A stretch of 64,000 nt of DNA from Argopecten irradians (taxonomy: Eukaryota; Mollusca; Bivalvia; Pectinida; Pectinidae): contig NC_091134.1 in the NCBI RefSeq assembly GCF_041381155.1, positions 29,765,540 through 29,829,539 on the forward strand, written 5' to 3'. This document shows, in pieces, positions 50,101 to 58,933 of this stretch (position 1 is the first letter of the stretch; each line of letters opens with the position of its first letter). A model generated the notes under the pieces. That model was not told where the DNA came from. It did not search any database and saw only the letters and a list, made by a program, of their open reading frames with translations. Made by a program: the position numbers and the translations under genes.

Positions 50101-50540
50101 AAATTGTCGTTATTGATAAACACGTGTACACTAAACGTTTTCCAAGTCTCTGATGAGAAAACTTACACGAACAGCTCCACAATAAGCTAGTCCTTTACTA
50201 CCACCGCCCTCAAACACAATATTTTCAAAAGGGAAGTCATGCTCCGCCGGGTTGATTTGTCTAGCTGCAATTTCTAACTCGGTAGGTGGCGCTTGTGGAG
50301 GGAAATCAACTGGAGCTGAAGTTAAATTATTTTTACAGTTATTATCTAGTATTCAAGAGTATGTGCATGTACGAAGCTGATATTACTGTGGCAGAAATAC
50401 CAGCAATTAAAGATACATTTTGCTTACAAAATGTTACGTACATGTAAATGTCTACGTGTATATACATAGTTGCATACTGTCATTTTACCTTCGTCCCAAT
50501 CTTCGAATGGTTTCACTTGTTGGCTTGATTTATTCCCCAT
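38160..50540 (-). CDS. Patatin-like phospholipase with N-myristoylation signal and C-terminal EF-hands, copy B (15 exons)
   Basis: Exons: 50489-50540, 50167-50315, 49640-49790, 47442-47584, 46605-46740, 46031-46132, 45322-45452, 44984-45069, 43996-44071, 43616-43681, 43067-43243, 40911-41006, 39805-39963, 38635-38730, 38160-38225. The total is 1686 bp, 561 codons plus stop, with every phase closing. Domains: MGNKSS start (predicted Gly2 myristoylation); patatin domain about 45-300 with GGGSKG (54-59), Ser85 in GTSAG and Asp231 in DGG, a Ser-Asp dyad hydrolase acting on lipid acyl esters; a basic segment about 317-340; canonical EF-hand loops at 348-359 and 449-460, plus degenerate ones near 510-560. 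Inference: a membrane-tethered, calcium-responsive lipid hydrolase. Exon 11 borders are the least certain. Substrate unknown. Confidence 0.85.
38635..38730 (-). CDS. Copy B exon 14: degenerate EF-hand
   Basis: 96 bp, acceptor TATAACAG. Contains an EF-like GINTGHIETSDF core without the first Asp ligand, then an acidic run. Confidence 0.78.
39502..39690. mobile_element. MITE-like element with ~48-bp inverted ends
   Basis: Left end TGGGACTGATTCACG..CACGTGATACC..AACGTTTGTG and right end its reverse complement with a few mismatches. About 190 bp, in the intron between exons 14 and 13 of copy B. No clear target duplication. Confidence 0.8.
39805..39963 (-). CDS. Copy B exon 13: second half of EF-hand 2 and helix
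   Basis: 159 bp, phase 0, donor GTAAGT. Completes the loop and continues with an amphipathic stretch. Confidence 0.8.
40911..41006 (-). CDS. Copy B exon 12: first half of EF-hand 2
   Basis: 96 bp, phase 0. Ends in DKNGDKE, completed by VTFQE of exon 13 to give a canonical 12-residue loop split across an intron. Donor GTTTGG is unusual. Confidence 0.78.
41644..42960 (+). mobile_element. Defective non-LTR retrotransposon (Jockey/CR1-like RT)
   Basis: Three plus-strand frames (41674-42111, 42183-42536, 42521-42832) spell an RT C-terminal half: FCDISKAFDRVWH, AGVPQGSVLGPLL, YINDIAD, then PSKTEALL, the RKLKYLLNRRTL thumb and a FRLWNNLD tail. The segment between YINDIAD and the IKHWASKW block lacks the F/Y-A-D-D catalytic pair, so part of the palm is deleted; frameshifts split the rest. 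It sits antisense in the intron between exons 12 and 11 of patatin copy B. A possible 3' tail lies at 43310-43540, beyond exon 11. Confidence 0.8.
43008..43052. repeat. (TA)n microsatellite
   Basis: About 22 TA units immediately downstream of copy B exon 11. Confidence 0.95.
43067..43243 (-). CDS. Copy B exon 11: inter-EF-hand segment
   Basis: 177 bp if the donor is GTAGGT; an alternative donor 4 bp downstream (GTAAAC) would break the phase of exon 12. Encodes a hydrophobic then polar segment between the EF-hands. Lies between a retrotransposon fragment and a TA microsatellite, and has no counterpart in copy A. Confidence 0.65.
43616..43681 (-). CDS. Copy B exon 10: canonical EF-hand
   Basis: 66 bp, phase 0 to 0. 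Loop DANLDGKIDMQE with all calcium ligands (1, 3, 5, 7, 9, 12). Confidence 0.85.
43996..44071 (-). CDS. Copy B exon 9: basic linker
   Basis: 76 bp, acceptor TTTATAG, donor GTAAGT; RKRRSELIAKTRERKR, a possible membrane- or calmodulin-type basic helix. Confidence 0.8.
44845..44958. mobile_element. MITE-like inverted-repeat element
   Basis: GGTCCATATGGTGTTATAC..GGTAGAAT pairs with ATTCTACC..GTATAACATCATATGGACC. About 115 bp, just 3' of copy B exon 8 (in the intron before exon 9). Confidence 0.78.
44984..45069 (-). CDS. Copy B exon 8
   Basis: 86 bp, acceptor TTTTAG, donor GTACTA; linker YSESEAD...FYLETR. Confidence 0.78.
45322..45452 (-). CDS. Copy B exon 7
   Basis: 131 bp; begins in the WWLSM motif that follows CFDG. 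Donor GTGAGT. Acceptor CCAAAAG has a poor pyrimidine tract but is the only one giving the conserved motif in both copies. Confidence 0.8.
46031..46132 (-). CDS. Copy B exon 6: catalytic Asp231
   Basis: 102 bp, acceptor TTTTCAG, donor GTAAGA. IDGGVLCNYPIHCFDG carries the dyad Asp. Confidence 0.87.
46605..46740 (-). CDS. Copy B exon 5
   Basis: 136 bp, acceptor TATAACAG, donor GTTGAA. Nearly identical to copy A exon 5. Confidence 0.87.
47100..47152. repeat. (CTGT)n microsatellite
   Basis: About 13 units of CTGT/CTGC-type repeats in the intron before copy B exon 5. Confidence 0.95.
47442..47584 (-). CDS. Copy B exon 4
   Basis: 143 bp, acceptor CCACAG, donor GTAAGT. DGSFLWR...GYGLS segment of the patatin fold. 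Confidence 0.87.
47897..50263 (-). repeat. Inverted segmental duplication, right arm
   Basis: Homologous in reverse to 27047-30066. Contains exons 2 (most) and 3 of patatin copy B and the 5' part of intron 3. The arm ends inside exon 2. Confidence 0.85.
49640..49790 (-). CDS. Copy B exon 3: catalytic Ser85
   Basis: 151 bp, acceptor CTGACAG, donor GTTAAT chosen on phase. GTSAG at residues 83-87. Confidence 0.88.
50167..50315 (-). CDS. Copy B exon 2: oxyanion loop
   Basis: 149 bp, acceptor CTTCAG, donor GTAAGT. GGGSKGLAYCG at residues 54-64 forms the oxyanion hole, preceded by a Pro-rich stretch. Confidence 0.88.
50489..50540 (-). CDS. Copy B exon 1: N-myristoylation signal
   Basis: ATG at 50540-50538; 52 bp, ends in phase 1 at GTAAAA. 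MGNKSS fits Gly2 myristoylation with Ser6. Confidence 0.8.
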
Positions 50541-52993
50541 GTCCAAATTCTCTACAATAGTTATAAATGCATAGTCAAAACACAAGTCGGGACACATTTC
50601 CATGAACGCAAAACATCTTGTTGATTCACATACTAAGTAATTATGATGGACACGTGATCCAGATAGAAAATGCCGAGTTCATGTGACAATAGCGTATGTA
50701 TTAGCAGGTTGTTTAAATTATAGAGATAAAGAACAAAGACTGTTTTATTATACGAAAATATTTTTCATTGTTTATATATATACGATTTACGGATGAGATT
50801 CATCTCAAAATCACACGAAAATGGCCACGCATGATGTATATATATGGCACTTTTGTCTGTGTAACACTTCGTATTCAGTACCTACAGGAAACATATAACT
50901 TAAATGCCATTGTCTAGCTTGTACGGTTTTCTGATTGCATCCTGATTTCATAAATACAAAGAGGAACAATAGTGCAATACATGATCGATGTCTTCATTAA
51001 TAGTTAGTTGATTTTCATTCCATGTTGCGATGTACCTTTCATTATTGCAAAAAATCCATTTCAACTGGGGCCGCTCCCAGTTTAAGCAACCGATAATTTG
51101 ATAGTGAGCGAGCATTTTAAAACGAACATGCTGAACTGTCTGTTTGAATCTTTGAAAGTGTAAGATATTTTGTTTTTAAACTAAAACATTGTGAAATAGA
51201 GACACGTTTGTGCACACTTCCACGCCTTTCAATTAGAGTTTATCGGTTATAATATCACCTTATTTGTTTCTTGAGCTATTTTTAGTCACGTAGCAATAAG
51301 CGACGTATGTCCCAAGAAAGATAAAAATAAATAATAACTAATGAAAATAGAAATAAAAGTTAAATAATTGTAATGGTAAATATGAAATCAATGAAAGCAA
51401 TGACAATCATGTTTTGTATTTAATCACACCGCCAACAAAATATATATTTTTCCAAAAAAAAAAAAAAAAAAAATGAAAATTACTGTATGTGTGCAATCAA
51501 TTATTTTACAATAGTGAATTGTGCAAATTGTAATTGGTATTCTATATTAAAGACAATAAAAAAACGTACCTTAAAACTGCGGTGACGAGCTGTTTCACTA
51601 AACAGACTAGAGACGTTGTTGCTATGCACTTTTATAAAGTAGACATATATACTTGTGAACATAACCAGCGCATGCGCGTTGTTGGCATCAAATATCAGTA
51701 TCAAAATATTTCAATAAGATACATTTTTCAAGGTTGCACTTGCTTCGAGATCACAAAATGTATGCACTTGTAAAGTATGTTTTATTTTTGCCTACAAAGA
51801 ATTATTCCAATAAGAAAACACTAACATCAAGATCCATAAACAATCTCTCTACAATCCCCGAGGCGGCCCACACTTTGTATTAATTATGACCCATTGCAAT
51901 AGAAATGATAGTTTTATAGCTTTTCTACATGTCTTTTCTACTTTATCTACATCCGCTGATCTCAACCGCACCTAAAGACTGATTGATTTAAAACGGTTGA
52001 TGTTATTTACGAAACAAATCCTTTACAAGGATTGCTGAGCGTTCATATTTCACTCCTCCAATTGATTGGGGCTTGTTTAGGATTCCCACGAAGTCCTTTT
52101 CAAACTTGCAATGTGCACATATTTTCTACTTCTCTTGATGTCATCTCAATTATAATTTATACATCACTCCAATGTGTGTTACAAGCATATGTTACCTATC
52201 TAAACATTCTTTGTCGATCTAACCATACACATCCACGTTTGTTACTGATATTTATCACATACTCCGCCTGATATCTAGTGACTTCGCCCATCTAATGTTT
52301 TTGGCACGTAATAAATCAGAAGTGTTGACGTAAAATTCTCTTGAATCAAGAGTTATATTTGTTGGCCATGCTTATAGTTGGACTTTGGTCTAACGTCCTA
52401 TATAGTCATTTATCAAAATATCGACAAAAATGTTTCATTTATTGTCGTGAGTTTCAAAAATCCTATTATCGTAAACTAAAAGCGAAGCTATTTAAATAAA
52501 TCAATAATATTTGTAGTGTCCGCATCATATCCAATGAATATAATATTTTGTAATATATAATAATATTGTATATTATATACCATATAATAATTTTACATAA
52601 ATCGGCATCAAGAAAAAATACGTGAACAGCGAGACAAAATGGCTACTTCCGCTGCATATTTGCAGTTCATTTTGTCGTTGAAATCTTTGAAATGTTTTTT
52701 TTTGTAGTTATGTAATAAATTAATCTTTGATATATCTTAATTTCATATGAGATTTTATGAAACTCGTCTCGAAGTTTTTATCTTTGCAAGTCAGCAAACT
52801 TCTAAGACTCGTTTAATAAAATATGATATCTGAAATGAACCCTCACGATAATTGTATACAAAGTGGAATGTCAAAATTATCATCTCGGAACAAAAACTCC
52901 TTATGTCTACAACTAAATGTAAGTCAAACAAACCTAGGATAGAGTTATCAAACGATTCAAAAGAGTAAGTCATCTCGATAAGACTGTTAATCC
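50541..52993. other. Interval between patatin copy B start and gene C end
   Basis: No supported exon. Presumably holds the copy B promoter. An A-run of 20 is at 51454-51473. From about 52195 the text is duplicated near 61255. Confidence 0.5.
52740..52845. repeat. Short inverted-repeat motif
   Basis: ATTTCATATGAGATTTTATG..ACTCGTCTCG and a downstream approximate reverse complement. Related to the hairpins at 59850-59990 and 60130-60240. Confidence 0.6.
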
Positions 52994-52999
52994 TTTATT
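52994..52999 (-). terminator. Polyadenylation signal of gene C
   Basis: AATAAA on the minus strand, about 30 bp after the stop codon of gene C; conserved in the duplicate at 61962-61967. Implies a very short 3' UTR. Confidence 0.6.
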
Positions 53000-53027
53000 T
53001 ATGTTATTGTATAATGCGTAACCGGAA

Positions 53028-53624
53028 TTACACATGTGGAATGTTTTGGACAAGTGTACGTAAGCAACTTGTCACCATGTTGAGGGTTCCAACACAAATA
53101 TAGGTTTTATACACCTGATGATGGACACCGGAAGTAAACCTGCTTTTCCGGAATACGACGTTCCATTTGTTGGTGCTTCCGGTAAACGATGACCCTCCTA
53201 GTCTCAAATTAACTCCGTAATACATGAACGCATCACTGTCCTGGCCGGGCGGGGAATACACTCCCATAGCGTACTGCCCGTCTGTCGTTGAAAGCACTGG
53301 GGGATCTCTGTTAGATCCGTGATCCTCTAGTGATAGTGTTTTGGTGTTAAATCTATGACCAGTTGTAAACTCGCCGGGCATGTAACCAGTAGGTGCTTCC
53401 ATTTGAATATATCGTAAGTCTTGAGGCCAATCCCCGGCGAGTGTGAAGTTAGACATAAACTCAATTGCATGTGACATGCCCTGGACACCGATTTTCACGT
53501 GTTTCCAGAATGGGTAAGGGTACGTTGCCTGGTGAGTCAAAGCCGGACTTCCCCTGTGGCAATTTGATGACGCTGTTGCGCCCGTCTCGTGAGTTCCAGG
53601 TCGCAGCCAGAAGGCTGGATGTAC
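53028..53624 (-). CDS. Gene C exon 4 (terminal)
   Basis: 597 bp including stop, acceptor GGTTACAG. Begins VHPAFWLRPG and ends NIPHV. About 95 percent identical in protein to the orphan exon at 61996-62592. Confidence 0.85.
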   Translation of the reverse strand, partial: VHPAFWLRPGTHETGATASSNCHRGSPALTHQATYPYPFWKHVKIGVQGMSHAIEFMSNFTLAGDWPQDLRYIQMEAPTGYMPGEFTTGHRFNTKTLSLEDHGSNRDPPVLSTTDGQYAMGVYSPPGQDSDAFMYYGVNLRLGGSSFTGSTNKWNVVFRKSRFTSGVHHQVYKTYICVGTLNMVTSCLRTLVQNIPHV

Positions 53625-56600
53625 CTGTAACCACAATACATCAGACATAATTAGACACACCAAATAATCTGTGCTACGCATGAGAAAGTGTTTTTTTTTT
53701 GCCATATACAATGTTTAGATGGTTTTTTTCTACTTTGACATGGTAAATAATATGATTATGACTCTGTTTGCTGATTTTTCATTATTGAAGAGCTCGATGC
53801 CAATACCGGCAAATGATTTGGTACTGGCCTTAAGATTGTCATTTTCTCGCAGCCCTTTTCTTGACCCGAAAAACCTAAGTAATTCATAATGACCATACCT
53901 CTTCAATCAAAGGCCATATGCGAAAAAAATTAAAATGTTACACACTTTGTAAGTGAAACAATGAATATTGTTGGGTCAGACAGTTGTTGACCACTTGTAT
54001 TTTCCATGAGTCCTTGGTGATCGGTTTGCTGTCTCATAGAACTCGTATAATATGTACTGAACCTTCAGTCATTAACCATATATTAACACAATTTATAGAA
54101 TGGGATACGTATCACGTATAATACCTACCTCCGTTTCCAGAGTGGTGCCATCAGCTCTTACCGACTGGATCTGGGTGTGGGTTGTCGCGTGCCTAGAGTC
54201 GTCCCTACCTCCAGCCTCCGTCGGGTTATAACACTCAATGTAAGTGTCAGAATTGCAGGCCATTTGTAATTCCCTCCCATGGTCGTACATATTGATCATC
54301 TGTTTGTTGTTCCAAACAAGACTGTCTATGGCGCCTCCCATACGTTTAGAAGCGCTTATAAACAGGTCTTTCCCGTTAGAGATTGTCCACCTGCCTTCGT
54401 ATCCTCCGTCGATGTATCCAAGTCGATGTTCGCTGATACCGTTTGTCAAGTAATGGCTCACTACTGCTGTGTAGTCGGTATGAAAAGCATTGGTCAAATC
54501 GGGATATCTGTAACAAGTAGTCAGTGTTAATGGTATGAGTCAAATCGGGATATCTTAAACAAGTAGTCAGTGTTAATGGTATGAGTCAAGTTGGGATATC
54601 TGAAACAAGTAGTCAGTGTTAATGGTATGAGTCAAGTTGGGATATCTGAAACAAGTAGTCAGTGTTAATGGTATGAGTCAAGTTGGGATATCTGAAACAA
54701 GTAGTCAGTGTTAATGGTATGAGTCAAATCGGGATATCTGAAACAAATAGTCAGTGTTAATGGTATGAGTCAAATTGGGATATCTGAAACAAGTAGTCAA
54801 TGTTAATGGTATGACTCAAGTTTGGATATCTGTAACAAATCAGGATATCTGTAACAAATAGTCAGTGTTAATGGTATCAGTCAAACTGAGATTTCTGAAA
54901 TAAGTAGTCAGTGTTAATGGTATCAGTCAAACTGGGATATCTGAATAAAGTAGCCAATGTTAATGGTATGACTAAAGTTTGGATATCTTAAACAAGTAGT
55001 CAGTGTTAATGGTATGAGTCAAGTCGGGATATCTGAAACAAATAGTCAGTGTTAATGGTATCAGTCAAACTGGGATATCTGAAACAAGTAGTCAGTGTTA
55101 ATGGTATGAGTCAAACTGGGATATCTGAAACAAGTAGTCAATGTTAATGGTATGAGTCAAGTTTTGATATCTGAAACAAATGGTCAGTGTTAATGGTATC
55201 AGTCAAGTTTTGATATCTGAAACATATAGTCAGTGTTAATGGTATGATTCAAACCGGGATATCTTAATAAAGTAGCCAGTGTTAATGGTATGAGTCAAGT
55301 TGGGATATCTGAAACAAGTAGTCAATGTTAATTATATGACTCAGGTTTGGATATCTGTAACAAATAGTCAGTGTTAATGGTATCAGTCAAACTGAGATAT
55401 CTTAAACAAGTAGTCAGTGTTAATGGTATGAGTCAAGTTGGGATATCTGAAACAAATAGTCAGTGTTAATGGTATGAGTCAAATCGGGATATCTGAAACA
55501 AGTAGTCAGTGTTAATGGTATGAGTCAAGTTTGGATATCTGTAACAAATAGTCAGTGTTAATGGTATGAGTCAAATCGGGATATCTGAAACAAATAGTCA
55601 GTGTTAATGGTATGAGTCAAATCGGGATATCTGAAACAAATAGTCAGTGTTAATGGTATCAGTCAAGTTGGGATATCTGAAACAAGTAGTCAGTGTTAAT
55701 GGTATGAGTCAAATCGGGATATCTGAAACAAATAGTCAGTGTTAATGGTATGAGTCAAGTTGGGATATCTGAAACAAGTAGTCAGTGTTAATGGTATGAG
55801 TCAAGTTGGGATATCTGAAACAAGTAGTCAGTGTTAATGGTATGAGTCAAATCGGGATATCTGAAACAAGTAGTCAGTGTTAATGGTATGAGTCAAGTTT
55901 GGATATCTGTAACAAATAGTCAGTGTTAATGGTATGAGTCAAATTGGGATATCTGAAACAAATAGTCAGTGTTAATGGTATGAGTCAAATCGGGATATCT
56001 GTAACAAATAGTCAGTGTTAATGGTATGAGTCAAATTGGGATATCTGAAACAAATAGTCAGTGTTAATGGTATGAGTCAAATTCGGATATCTGAAACAAG
56101 TAGTCTATGTTAATGGTATGACTCAAGTTTAGATATCTGAAACAAATAGTCAGTCTTAATGGTATGAGATAAATTGGTATATCTGAAACAAATAGTCAGT
56201 GTTAATGGTATGAGTCAAGTTTTATTATCTGAAACAAGTAGTCAGTGTTAATGGTATGAGTCAAGTTTTGATATCTGTAACAAATAGTCAGTGTTAATGG
56301 TATGAGTCAAGTTTTGATATCTGAAACAAATAGTCAGTGTTAATGGTATGAGTCAATTTTGGATATCTGAAACAAATAGTCAGTGTTAATGATATGAGTC
56401 AAATCGGGATATCTGAAACAAATAGTCAGTGTTAATGGTATGAGTCAATTTTGGATATCTGAAACAAATAGTCAGTGTTAATGGTATGAGTCAAATCGGG
56501 ATATCTGAAACAAATAGTCAGTGTTAATGGTATGAGTCAAGTTTGGATATCTGAAACAAGTAGTCAGTGTTAATGGTATGAGTCAAATCGGGATATCTGA

Positions 56601-58933
56601 AACAAATAGTCAGTGTTAATGGTATGAGTCAAGTTGGGATATCTGAAACAAATAGTCAGTGTTAATGGTATGAGTCAAATTGGGATATCTGAAACAAGTA
56701 GTCAATGCTAATGGTATGAGTCAAACAAATTGAGATTACTGAAAGAAATAGCCATTGTTAATGGTATGAGTCAAGTTTGGATATCTGAAACAAATAGTCA
56801 GTGTTAATGGTATGAGTCAAGTTGGGATATCTGAAACAAATAGTCAGTGTTAATGGTATGAGTCAAGTTTGGATATCTGAAACAAATAGTCAGTGTTAAT
56901 GGTATCAGTCAAGTTTGGATATCTGAAACAAATAGTCAGTGTTAATGGTATGAGTCAAATCGGGATATCTGAAACAAATAGTCAGTGTTAATGGTATGAG
57001 TCAAATTGGGATATCTGAAACAAATAGTCAGTGTTAATGGTATGAGTCAAATTGAGATATCTCAAACAATCAGTCAGTGTTAATGGTATGAGTCATGTTT
57101 AGATATCTGAAACAAGTGGTCAGTATAAATGATATTGGTCAAATCAGGATATCGGAAACAAAATATGAAAATAATTATCTAAATTGGATTTACGTTAATC
57201 GTTTTTTGTCTTTCTTCTTTTCTTTATTTTATGTATTTTTCAATCCTAACATTATGCCTAGTTGACTTGTCGATTTTGCTCCTAAAACAAGCATCAGAAG
57301 ACATCAAAATAGAAAATGTATTGCCTATTATTCCGCAATTATTGCATTTCCTGTCTAAACATCATCTGTAATATAATAGATGCATCTGAACACAATTTGT
57401 TCATGTTATTTAGAAACTATGTACATTAATTGGAATCTAAGAAAATGAAGCGTCCGAGTATTCCATACCTTCTAAATTTTAATCAACCCCCATTCTGTTA
57501 TTAAATAAAAGAGTAAAACATCATATTATGTGATTTCCATAGAAAAAAATGCATATTTATCAAGGAACGAACATCTTACAAAAATCCACCAACTCAGAGT
57601 TGGTTTGGTTTGTAAAGTTTACCGTCCCATTCAGAACTGGGTCATTTAAAGGCCCACTACCTTTCCGGAGCAAAATATATAGAGTTCTTAAAAACATTAA
57701 TAACCTCAGAAAATATATACCGATGGCCTTAGATGAGGTTACAACACCAAACATATGCAAGATTTCCTGCGTAATATATGATAACAATGGAGAGTAATTT
57801 CGCTGTTTTACCGTCTGCCGCAGTAATAGCCAACTACCGCGCGGTATTTAGGAAACGGGGGAAACATAACGACCCGCGTTATGAAAATTAACATTTCATT
57901 TATTTTAATTAAATTGTTTAGGAGGTGATAATAAGTGTAGTATTAACGTTAAGTTAATATCTTTTGCAACTCTACAAAATTATCAATCTCGTTTTACATT
58001 CCCATTTTAAAAATCAAAAACCGTTTCGGAAAGGTAGTGGGCCTTTAAGGACGTGTCAGGTTTACATTATGAATGAAAGTCGGAGAGCCCGGAGAAAAAT
58101 CACTGACCAGCGATCAGTACCCGGAAACTACTCCACACGGAATTCGAACTTGCGATCCAGAGGTGGAGTACTTGTGACTATATGGGTTATATATTAGGGC
58201 ATCTTTTTGTTAGTATCTTAACCACTCGGCCACCACAGCCGTTATACATCATACATTTACAAACCACTCGGCCACCACAGCCGTTATACATCATACATTA
58301 ACAAACCTCCATCTGATAACGAAGCTATTTTCATTATTACCTATGGACATATTGTTTGGAATGGAAACTGCCACATCCTTGCAATCCCGCTGCTAGACCG
58401 GTCGACAGCCAATGGGCTTTAGCTGCCTCTGGTGTTTGATGGATATGCAGATTAGGGTAGTTGTTCAGGTAAAACTGAGCATCAAAGACTTCAGGTGACG
58501 CCAAGTCCACAGCATCTATAACATATTAATGTCGTTATTTATATCAAATACTTCATTTAATGACAAGTCTGATGTACATATTTAGAATATCCCTTAAATA
58601 TTATGATTTGTTCGAAATACTTCAATTAGTTAAGTCTAAAACAATCTTGTATGTAAATGTCATACTATCTCATTCTATAGTTAGATAGTAGAATTATAGG
58701 AGACATCTTGTGTCACTGCCACATTGATGTGACATGGTTTGACTTATTAGGAACAGCATTAACCAAGTAACATTTGCAGACCAGTGATCTGTTATCCACT
58801 TGTCATAGAGAAAGTAAGTATTAACAATCAAACTCAATACGATTGTCCTACCAGAATATGTTACACAAGTCCCACAAATCAACAACAGTAGTAGGTGCTG
58901 CATTGTTCTCCATTCAGTAGAGGACAATACCAT
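53028..58933 (-). CDS. Gene C: predicted secreted protein with YPDL-type repeats (4 exons)
   Basis: Exons 58852-58933, 58341-58515, 54129-54507, 53028-53624; 1233 bp, 410 residues, all phases closing. The N-terminus has a hydrophobic run (LLLLLICG) typical of a signal peptide; the ATG at 58903 (residue 11) is an equally good start. Two ~38-residue repeats follow, each with a Tyr-Leu/Val..Tyr-Pro-Asn/Asp-Leu motif and a His-Trp/Tyr-Leu..Gly end (about 38-75 and 79-115). The remainder (about 117-410) has GGAIDSLVWNN, MYDHGRELQM and YNPTEAGG, which remind me of conserved bacterial proteins of unknown function, perhaps a sugar-binding beta-sandwich; that is a guess. Extracellular role inferred. 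Confidence 0.78.
54129..54507 (-). CDS. Gene C exon 3
   Basis: 379 bp, acceptor TTGTTACAG, donor GTAGGT. Begins with the Tyr-Pro-Asp-Leu of repeat 2 and continues into the GGAIDSL..NPTEAGG domain. The acceptor plus the first ~15 exon bases are the origin, or the last unit, of the 46-bp minisatellite upstream. Confidence 0.82.
54492..57165 (-). repeat. 46-bp minisatellite of splice-acceptor units, about 57 copies
   Basis: Units of 46 bp, on the plus strand GGGATATCTGAAACAAGTAG, then TCAGTGTTAATGGTATGAG and TCAAAT/C variants. Read on the gene strand each gives TTGTTTCAG|ATATCCCGATTTGAC, which is the 3' splice site of gene C intron 2 with the first 15 bases of exon 3. The array fills most of that intron and directly abuts the real acceptor. 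Unit variants are scattered, suggesting repeated slippage and conversion. Confidence 0.95.
57620..58240 (-). mobile_element. tRNA-derived SINE-like element, interrupted by a MITE
   Basis: On the minus strand from 58240: GGCTGTGGTGGCCGAGTGG (tRNA-Ser/Leu-like box A) and, about 100 bp on, GTTCGAATTCC (box B), then a body with CCGGGTACTGATCGCTGG and CCGGGCTCTCCG. The body continues to TTAA and resumes on the far side of the inserted element at 57650-58044, where text resembling the head of 33886-34207 follows. The boxes look able to bind TFIIIC but are diverged; not a functional tRNA. Confidence 0.72.
57650..58044. mobile_element. TTAA-flanked MITE (piggyBac-type) inside the SINE
   Basis: 395 bp with perfect inverted ends AGGCCCACTACC...GGTAGTGGGCCT (longer imperfectly), flanked on both sides by TTAA. 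TTAA target duplication is the hallmark of piggyBac-type elements. No transposase inside; short frames there are not genes. Confidence 0.82.
58221..58298 (-). repeat. Two-copy 42-bp tandem repeat at the SINE head
   Basis: ACCACTCGGCCACCACAGCC and following bases occur at 58221-58256 and again at 58263-58298, duplicating the tRNA-like box A region. Confidence 0.9.
58341..58515 (-). CDS. Gene C exon 2: first YPNL repeat
   Basis: 175 bp, acceptor TGTTATAG, donor GTAATA. Encodes FDAQFYLNNYPNL and the start of the second repeat. Confidence 0.78.
58852..58933 (-). CDS. Gene C exon 1: signal peptide
   Basis: 82 bp ending in phase 1 at donor GTAGGA. Two candidate ATGs, 58933 and 58903. Confidence 0.72.

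Larger units (their letters stand above)
52195..54090 (-). repeat. Segmental duplication, copy 1 (with 61255-63630)
   Basis: Shared order: TTTGTTACTGATATTTATCAC, CTTGAATCAAGAG-like block, an inverted ACTCGTCTCGAAG motif, polyadenylation signal, the whole terminal exon, and intron text to TTAACCATATATTAACA. It ends about 40 bp before the donor of gene C exon 3. Confidence 0.88.

Noticed and set aside
58139..58240. Functional tRNA gene
   Set aside because: Box A and box B are recognisable but about 100 bp apart with no cloverleaf pairing seen; it is the head of a SINE.
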